From assembly GCA_021778895.1 (NCBI GenBank), contig JAJYBR010000008.1, positions 1 through 64,000 on the forward strand: a stretch of DNA of 64,000 bases. Direction: 5' to 3'. This stretch comes from Actinomycetes bacterium. GTDB lineage: Bacteria; Actinomycetota; Acidimicrobiia; Acidimicrobiales; RAAP-2. Every line of letters begins with the position of its first letter. The first letter of the stretch is position 1. A model generated the notes under the pieces. That model worked only from the letters and a program-made list of their open reading frames with translations, searched no databases and was not told where the DNA came from. Of this stretch, positions 59,665-64,000 are shown in pieces. Position numbers and translations under genes: made by a program.

Positions 59665-60855
59665 GTGAACCTACGTCGACTTCTAATTCTCAGTGCTGCG
59701 GCATCAACCGTGGCCCTGACTGCGAGCGTTGGTGGTCTGGGGGCGGCCAGCGGTGCAGCAAGTTCCAAGAAGCCCTACGTAGTCGCTGCTGTTACAACCC
59801 TCTCCGGCCCGATTGCGTTTGCCGGCGATGCGCTCGTACAGGGTCAGCAGGCGTACTACAACTACGTGAACGCTCATGGCGGCGTCCACGGGCACCAGAT
59901 CAAGTTGGTGCAGGCTGATGACCAGGCGACGACCAGCGCAGCTCTCACGGCGACCGAGCAAGTCGTCAGGCTAAACGGTGCTCTCGTGATCTCCGGCTCC
60001 GTGCTCACGAACTTGGAGAGTGCCGTCCTGTCGTTTGTCCAGCGTGAAGGTGTGGCCATGGTCGACCAAGGCTGCGACACGACGATTGCGATCAAGAAGA
60101 ACAAGGTCGCCTTCTGCGCGTCGTCACCCGAGCCGCTCGAGGCACGGCCAGAGGTGAACTTTGCGTCGAAGATCGTCGGTTCGGGGAAACCGAAGGTAGC
60201 CGTCATCAACATGGACTCTCAGGCCCAGGTGCTCCTGCAACAGAACATCAAGAATGACGTGACGAAGAAGGGCTGGAATGTCGTCTACACCGACACCGTC
60301 CCTCTCACAGCCACGGACATGTCGGCGGTGGCGACGGCGGTGCAGCAGAGCGGTGCCACGATCGTCATCGGCTCGATGGATACCCAGAGGATCCAGCTGT
60401 TCGATCAATCTCTACGGGGGCTCGGCGTGCATATTCCCATTGTCAACTTCGACGGTGGGGCATCGCTGGCGACGTACCAGGCATTGAAGGACCCGAAGCT
60501 GTACACGTTCTCACCGTTCGGGTTCCCGTCGGACCCGGGCAGGGCCATGCAGATCTACAACCAGCAGATGCGCAAGATCGGTGCGAACCCGGCTGAGGGC
60601 TTCGGCATCAATGGTTACGTCGAGGCGATGGTCATCGTCAGAGGACTCCAGAAGTGCGGGTCCAGCTGCACAGCGGCCAAGTTCGACCAGGCAATGACCA
60701 AGATCGGCGCGTTCCCGACCGGGGGCATCTCTACGGTTCCTCTGCGCTACACCGCGACGTACCGGTTCGGTGTGTCCGGCGGGGTCATGTACGCCTGGAG
60801 CACCAGCAAGAACAAGCCAGTCAAGGTGTCAGGAGTGCTGCGTCTCGGCGCATAG
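59665..60855 (+). CDS. Branched-chain amino acid-type ABC substrate-binding protein
   Basis: This 396-residue protein starts at GTG and has a Sec signal (MNLRRLLILSAAASTVALTA); no lipobox Cys is visible. Peripla_BP_6 features: VVAAVTTLSGPIAFAGDALVQGQQAYYNYVN near 38-68, the GG..G region GGVHGHQIKLVQADDQ, and KVAVINMDSQAQ near 175. Such proteins feed LivHMGF transporters with amino acids, but also aromatic acids, amides or urea. A very strong hairpin follows before the permease genes, as often seen where the binding protein is made in excess. Confidence 0.9.
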   Translation: MNLRRLLILSAAASTVALTASVGGLGAASGAASSKKPYVVAAVTTLSGPIAFAGDALVQGQQAYYNYVNAHGGVHGHQIKLVQADDQATTSAALTATEQVVRLNGALVISGSVLTNLESAVLSFVQREGVAMVDQGCDTTIAIKKNKVAFCASSPEPLEARPEVNFASKIVGSGKPKVAVINMDSQAQVLLQQNIKNDVTKKGWNVVYTDTVPLTATDMSAVATAVQQSGATIVIGSMDTQRIQLFDQSLRGLGVHIPIVNFDGGASLATYQALKDPKLYTFSPFGFPSDPGRAMQIYNQQMRKIGANPAEGFGINGYVEAMVIVRGLQKCGSSCTAAKFDQAMTKIGAFPTGGISTVPLRYTATYRFGVSGGVMYAWSTSKNKPVKVSGVLRLGA

Positions 60856-60874
60856 CCCAGGCGTAGGTTTGACA

Positions 60875-60920
60875 CGCTACCCCGCAGGGCGGAGGGATCC
60901 CGTCGCCCTGCGGGGTAGCG
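60875..60920 (+). terminator. Strong 17-bp hairpin between binding-protein and permease genes
   Basis: CGCTACCCCGCAGGGCG (60875-60891) and its exact complement (60904-60920) pair without mismatch around a 12-nt loop. No T-run follows. It can act as partial terminator or mRNA 3' stabiliser, making more binding protein than permease. Confidence 0.8.
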
Positions 60921-60958
60921 AATTCGAAGGCTGGTAGATCAAGTTGGGGGGGTCGCAA

Positions 60959-61846
60959 GTGCTTGGCGTGTTTGGGGCGATCTGGCGAGTCGTCATTCTT
61001 GGCCTCGTACCTGCGAGTCTCTTTGCTCCACTGGCGGCCAGCACCGTGATGGTGTACTCATCCTCCGGCGTCCTCAACTTTGCCCAAGGCGCGTTTGCGT
61101 TCGTCGGGGCGTACGTGTTCTTTTATCTGAGCCAGATGCTCGGCCTGCCGTTCTTGGCGGCCTTTGCCGTGGCGATCGTGGCCACGTTCCTCCTCGGGCG
61201 CGCGATCAACTGGCTTCTCGTGCGACCGGTCATTGGCCAGAGCCCCGTCGTCGTCGTCATGATGACCATCGGGCTCTCCTCGGCCCTCGAGGCGGTCGTT
61301 CTCCTCATCTTCGGCCCGAGTCAGCGCTTCTTGGTCGAGCCCTTCGGACGCTCGACGGTTCGGATACCCGGTGGCGTCGTGATGACGTGGTTTGACCTAA
61401 TCGTCGTGATCTTCATCGCCGTCACTCTCGGGACGCTGGCTCTTTTGCTCAAGTACACCCGAGCTGGCCTGTCCATTCGTGCCGTCAGCGACAGCGCATT
61501 GCTCGCGGGCTACTGGCGCACCAATTCGAGTCGCGTCGTCGGTCTCACTTGGGGTATCGCGTTCGCGCTCTCGACGGTCGCGGGGGTCGCCTACGCGCTC
61601 CGGACGACGCTGGACACCTCGGCGTTGAGTCTGGGAGCCTTGGTGTTCCCCGCCATCATCATTGGCGGCATGGACAGCTTGGTCGGTGCCATCGTCGGCG
61701 CCCTCCTGCTCGGCATCGGCTCCGAGGCGATCACTCTCTACATTGGCGGACAGTGGTCCGACTTCACCATCTACGCCACCGCGCTGGCCGTGCTGGTGAT
61801 TCGTCCCTACGGACTGTTCGGCAAGCGGGAAGTGGTGCGTCTATGA
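60959..61846 (+). CDS. LIV-type ABC permease, LivH family
   Basis: This 295-residue membrane protein has about eight helices and LivH hallmarks: STVMVYSSSGVLNFAQGAFAFVGAY-type first loop (near 30-55), YTRAGLSIRAVSDSALLAGYWRTN near 165-190 and the end IIIGGMDSLVGAIVGALLLG. The start is GTG behind a G-run; TTG 60944 is possible. It overlaps the next permease gene by ATGA. Confidence 0.9.
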   Translation: MLGVFGAIWRVVILGLVPASLFAPLAASTVMVYSSSGVLNFAQGAFAFVGAYVFFYLSQMLGLPFLAAFAVAIVATFLLGRAINWLLVRPVIGQSPVVVVMMTIGLSSALEAVVLLIFGPSQRFLVEPFGRSTVRIPGGVVMTWFDLIVVIFIAVTLGTLALLLKYTRAGLSIRAVSDSALLAGYWRTNSSRVVGLTWGIAFALSTVAGVAYALRTTLDTSALSLGALVFPAIIIGGMDSLVGAIVGALLLGIGSEAITLYIGGQWSDFTIYATALAVLVIRPYGLFGKREVVRL

Positions 61847-62883
61847 AGACGGGCTTCCGGGTGATGGACAGGCGAATGGTCAGTGTCGTCGTTGGCCTGG
61901 TCGTCGCCTACGTCATCTGCGTCAACTTCTTCTCGGGCTACTACCAGTACCTAGCCATCCTCACCGCACTGTCCGCGATCGGGGCGGTGGCCCTGAACCT
62001 CCTCATGGGCTACGCCGGACAGGTCTCCATCGGCAATGCCGCCTTCATGGCGGTGGGTGCGTTTACCGCGGTGCTGTTCAATCACTGGGGCGGGATGCCC
62101 GTGGCCGTCCTGGTCGGTGGGGTCGCGGCGGGCATCGCAGGTTTGCTCGTGGGAATCCCCTCTCTGCGACTGCGTGGCTTCTATCTCGTGCTGAGCACTC
62201 TCGCCTTTCAGTTCATTGTGCAGTTCGTCTTCCAAGAGGTCGAGCAGGGGGCGAACCAGCCGGCCGGCTTCATGCTTCCGCTGCCCACGTTCGGCTCGTA
62301 CACGCTGCAAAGCAATGCGGCGTGGCTGACTCTCTCGTTCGCCGTTCTCGGCGCGGCCATGATCGCGACGCAGTTTCTGGTGCGCGGACGGCTCGGCCGG
62401 GCCTGGGCGGCGGTGCGCGAGCACGAGATCGCGGCCGGCGTCAGCGGTGTCAACGTCACGCGATACAAGTTGCTGGCGTTTGTGATGAGCTCCTTCATCA
62501 TTGGAGTGCAGGGGGCGCTGCTCGCCTTCTACGTGGGCAACGTCGACTACAACAGCTACGGCCTCGACGTCGCCATCTCGTACGCCGCGATGGTTCTCAT
62601 CGGTGGGCTGGGTCTGTTTTACGGGCCGCTTCTCGGCGCCCTGGTTGTCAACGTCGTGCCAGCGATCCTCCTGCAACTGGGCAGCATCGGATCCGGAAAC
62701 GGATGGATCTCCAGCAACTCGACGGCGATCGGGCTGTTCATCTACGGCGCCTTGATCGTCGTCGTCGTGATCGTCGAGCCCGGTGGCATGGCGGACTTGA
62801 TCCGGCGGGGCGCCTTGCGCCTCGCCCGCCCGTTTGCGCGGCGACGAGCGGTAGCCCCCACGGGAGGCGCTGATGTCGATTGA
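61843..62883 (+). CDS. LIV-type ABC permease, LivM family
   Basis: This 346-residue membrane protein has the LivM signature ALNLLMGYAGQVSIGNAAFMAVGAF-type segment near 47-70, SLRLRGFYLVLSTLAF near 107, and REHEIAAGVSGVNVTRYKLLAF near 190. It pairs with the LivH-type permease. The ATG overlaps the upstream stop, and the downstream ATPase gene starts 11 nt inside its 3' end. Confidence 0.9.
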   Translation: MKTGFRVMDRRMVSVVVGLVVAYVICVNFFSGYYQYLAILTALSAIGAVALNLLMGYAGQVSIGNAAFMAVGAFTAVLFNHWGGMPVAVLVGGVAAGIAGLLVGIPSLRLRGFYLVLSTLAFQFIVQFVFQEVEQGANQPAGFMLPLPTFGSYTLQSNAAWLTLSFAVLGAAMIATQFLVRGRLGRAWAAVREHEIAAGVSGVNVTRYKLLAFVMSSFIIGVQGALLAFYVGNVDYNSYGLDVAISYAAMVLIGGLGLFYGPLLGALVVNVVPAILLQLGSIGSGNGWISSNSTAIGLFIYGALIVVVVIVEPGGMADLIRRGALRLARPFARRRAVAPTGGADVD

Positions 62884-64000
62884 GCCGGCAGGGGCCCGCG
62901 CTGACGACCTCGTCGTCCTGGAGGACGTCAGTGTCCGGTACGGGTCGGCGATCGGCATCGAGTCGGTGAGCCTGCACGTCGGTCCCGGCGAGGCGGTAGC
63001 ACTCGTGGGTCCGAACGGTGCGGGAAAGACCACAACGCTTCGCGCCATTGCCGGTTTCATGCCTCGAGACTCCGCGCACCTGTCCGGACACGTGTTCGTC
63101 GCCGGAAGGCGCGTGGACGGGCGGCGACCCTGGGACATCTCTCGCCAAGGCGTCACGATGATCCCCGCGGTCACCAAGGTCTTTCGGAACCTCAGTGTGC
63201 AAGAGCATCTGAAGCTCGCCTTGCCCCCCAAGAAGTCTCCCGCGGCGATCGACGCCGCCCTCGACCTCTTCCCACGGCTGCGAGACCGGCTCAAGGCGAC
63301 GGCCAGTGCCTTGAGCGGTGGCGAGCGTCAGATGCTCGCGATCGCCGCCGCAACCCTGGGAGATCCGAAGATCCTGCTGGTCGACGAGCTGTCGCAGGGT
63401 CTGGCACCTGCGACCATTGCCACGGTCGTGGCAGCACTGCGCGACCTGAACCACGCGGGCTTGACGGTGCTGCTCGTCGAGCAGGCCCTCCAGACAGCTC
63501 TCGAGATCGCGGACCGGTGCTACGCCCTCGAGTCTGGCCGCATCGTCGAAGAAGGGCCCGCGGCGCAGTTCTCCCAATCAGAGAACGTGCAGGCGACGTA
63601 CCTGGGGCGCGCGACATCGCTCGCGGTGTCGTCACGCGAGCGGGACGCGCCGACGCGCATTGTCGTCGACGCTCGGAACGTGTCGGTACGGTTCGGTGGA
63701 CTCAAGGCGCTCTCCGACGTGAGCCTCGAAGTGAACGAGGGCGAGTGTTTTGGGCTCGCCGGTCCCAACGGTGCGGGCAAGACGACGCTGCTGAACTGCA
63801 TCAGTGGAGCCGTACGGCCTCAAGAAGGGGAGATCGAAGTCCTCGGGCAGCGCGTGAGCCAGCTGCAGCCGCATCGCCTACCGGCATTGGGGATAGCGAG
63901 AACTTTCCAGAGCGCTCACGTGTGGAACTCCATGCATGTGCTGGACATCGTGGCACTCGGCACACACCATCGCCATCTGAGCCGGCGAGAGGCGGTCGAC
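62873..64000 (+). CDS. Fused LIV-type ABC ATPase (LivF-like then LivG-like), cut by right edge
   Basis: From ATG 62873 behind GGGAGGCG the frame stays open for 376 codons to the window end. Domain 1 (about 13-245) has Walker A GPNGAGKTT, signature LSGGERQMLAI and Walker B ILLVDELSQGLAP, with LivF character. A 20-residue linker leads to domain 2 (from about 265), with FGGLKALSDVSLEV, Walker A GPNGAGKTT and LGIARTFQS, typical of LivG. LivF and LivG are usually separate proteins, so this is a two-domain fusion in F-G order. The second domain's signature and Walker B lie beyond the edge. Confidence 0.88.
   Translation, partial: MSIEPAGARADDLVVLEDVSVRYGSAIGIESVSLHVGPGEAVALVGPNGAGKTTTLRAIAGFMPRDSAHLSGHVFVAGRRVDGRRPWDISRQGVTMIPAVTKVFRNLSVQEHLKLALPPKKSPAAIDAALDLFPRLRDRLKATASALSGGERQMLAIAAATLGDPKILLVDELSQGLAPATIATVVAALRDLNHAGLTVLLVEQALQTALEIADRCYALESGRIVEEGPAAQFSQSENVQATYLGRATSLAVSSRERDAPTRIVVDARNVSVRFGGLKALSDVSLEVNEGECFGLAGPNGAGKTTLLNCISGAVRPQEGEIEVLGQRVSQLQPHRLPALGIARTFQSAHVWNSMHVLDIVALGTHHRHLSRREAVD

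Noticed and set aside
1..64000. CRISPR arrays, transposases, integrases, prophage or toxin-antitoxin genes
   Set aside because: No regularly spaced direct repeats and no proteins of these kinds were found among the supported genes.

Overview
The window is high-GC bacterial DNA with tightly packed genes, many GTG and a few TTG starts, and ATGA-type overlaps inside operons. Gene style (a Crp/GlxR-like site, PadR, MocR and FCD-GntR regulators, LIV and Dpp transporters, a GlnA3-like synthetase) points to an actinobacterium. A TusA/Hdr/DsrE/SQR sulfur cluster in an actinobacterial background would fit an acidimicrobial lineage, but no rRNA or other phylogenetic marker is present, so this placement is inference.

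Layout. (1) 1-9342, sulfur and redox energy. A truncated glycerate 2-kinase runs off the left edge and is divergent from an operon of tusA, an MvhD-type iron-sulfur protein, an HdrA carrying a GltD/NfnL-like module, a second HdrA, a small helical protein, a QmoC-like HdrC-cytochrome b fusion and a DsrE-like protein. A convergent sulfide:quinone oxidoreductase closes the block. The divergent promoter holds two CsoR/CstR-like inverted repeats and a perfect Crp-type palindrome. No HdrB is present, so the complex looks like a quinone-linked Qmo-type enzyme with an added pyridine-nucleotide module. (2) 9453-19947, mixed housekeeping: a MaoC protein, two secreted proteins, an acetyl-CoA synthetase-like enzyme, PadR with its operator, a hotdog thioesterase, succinate-semialdehyde dehydrogenase, a GNAT enzyme and an acetyl-CoA hydrolase/CoA-transferase. 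(3) 20151-27860, a complete kdpFABCDE potassium uptake operon preceded by a 40-residue membrane-protein gene. (4) 28080-30098, a solitary oligopeptide-type binding protein followed by a strongly structured non-coding stretch.

(5) 30409-46978, catabolic island A. A class III aminotransferase and methylmalonate-semialdehyde dehydrogenase pair is divergent from a MocR regulator, which suits beta-amino acid degradation. Next come a P1-family aminopeptidase, a GntR regulator, an M20 amidohydrolase, and an operon of an IPMDH-like dehydrogenase, an SDR and an aldehyde dehydrogenase, then a five-gene Dpp transporter. A 32-bp tandem motif recurs before the dehydrogenase operon and before the transporter, with a shorter variant before the GntR gene, so these units are probably one regulon.

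(6) 47132-55998, island B: a FluG-type amidohydrolase, a GABA-type aminotransferase, an APC permease, a glutamine synthetase-like ligase with altered ammonia-site residues, a class II glutamine amidotransferase-like hydrolase, an RpiR regulator and an Orn/Lys/Arg decarboxylase. Together they outline a gamma-glutamylation route for using or detoxifying amines or diamines. (7) 56260-64000, island C: a MaoC hydratase, an alpha/beta hydrolase, a second FCD-GntR regulator and a LIV-type transporter whose two ATPases are fused in one polypeptide that runs off the right edge.

No tRNA, rRNA, CRISPR array, transposase or integrase was recognised.
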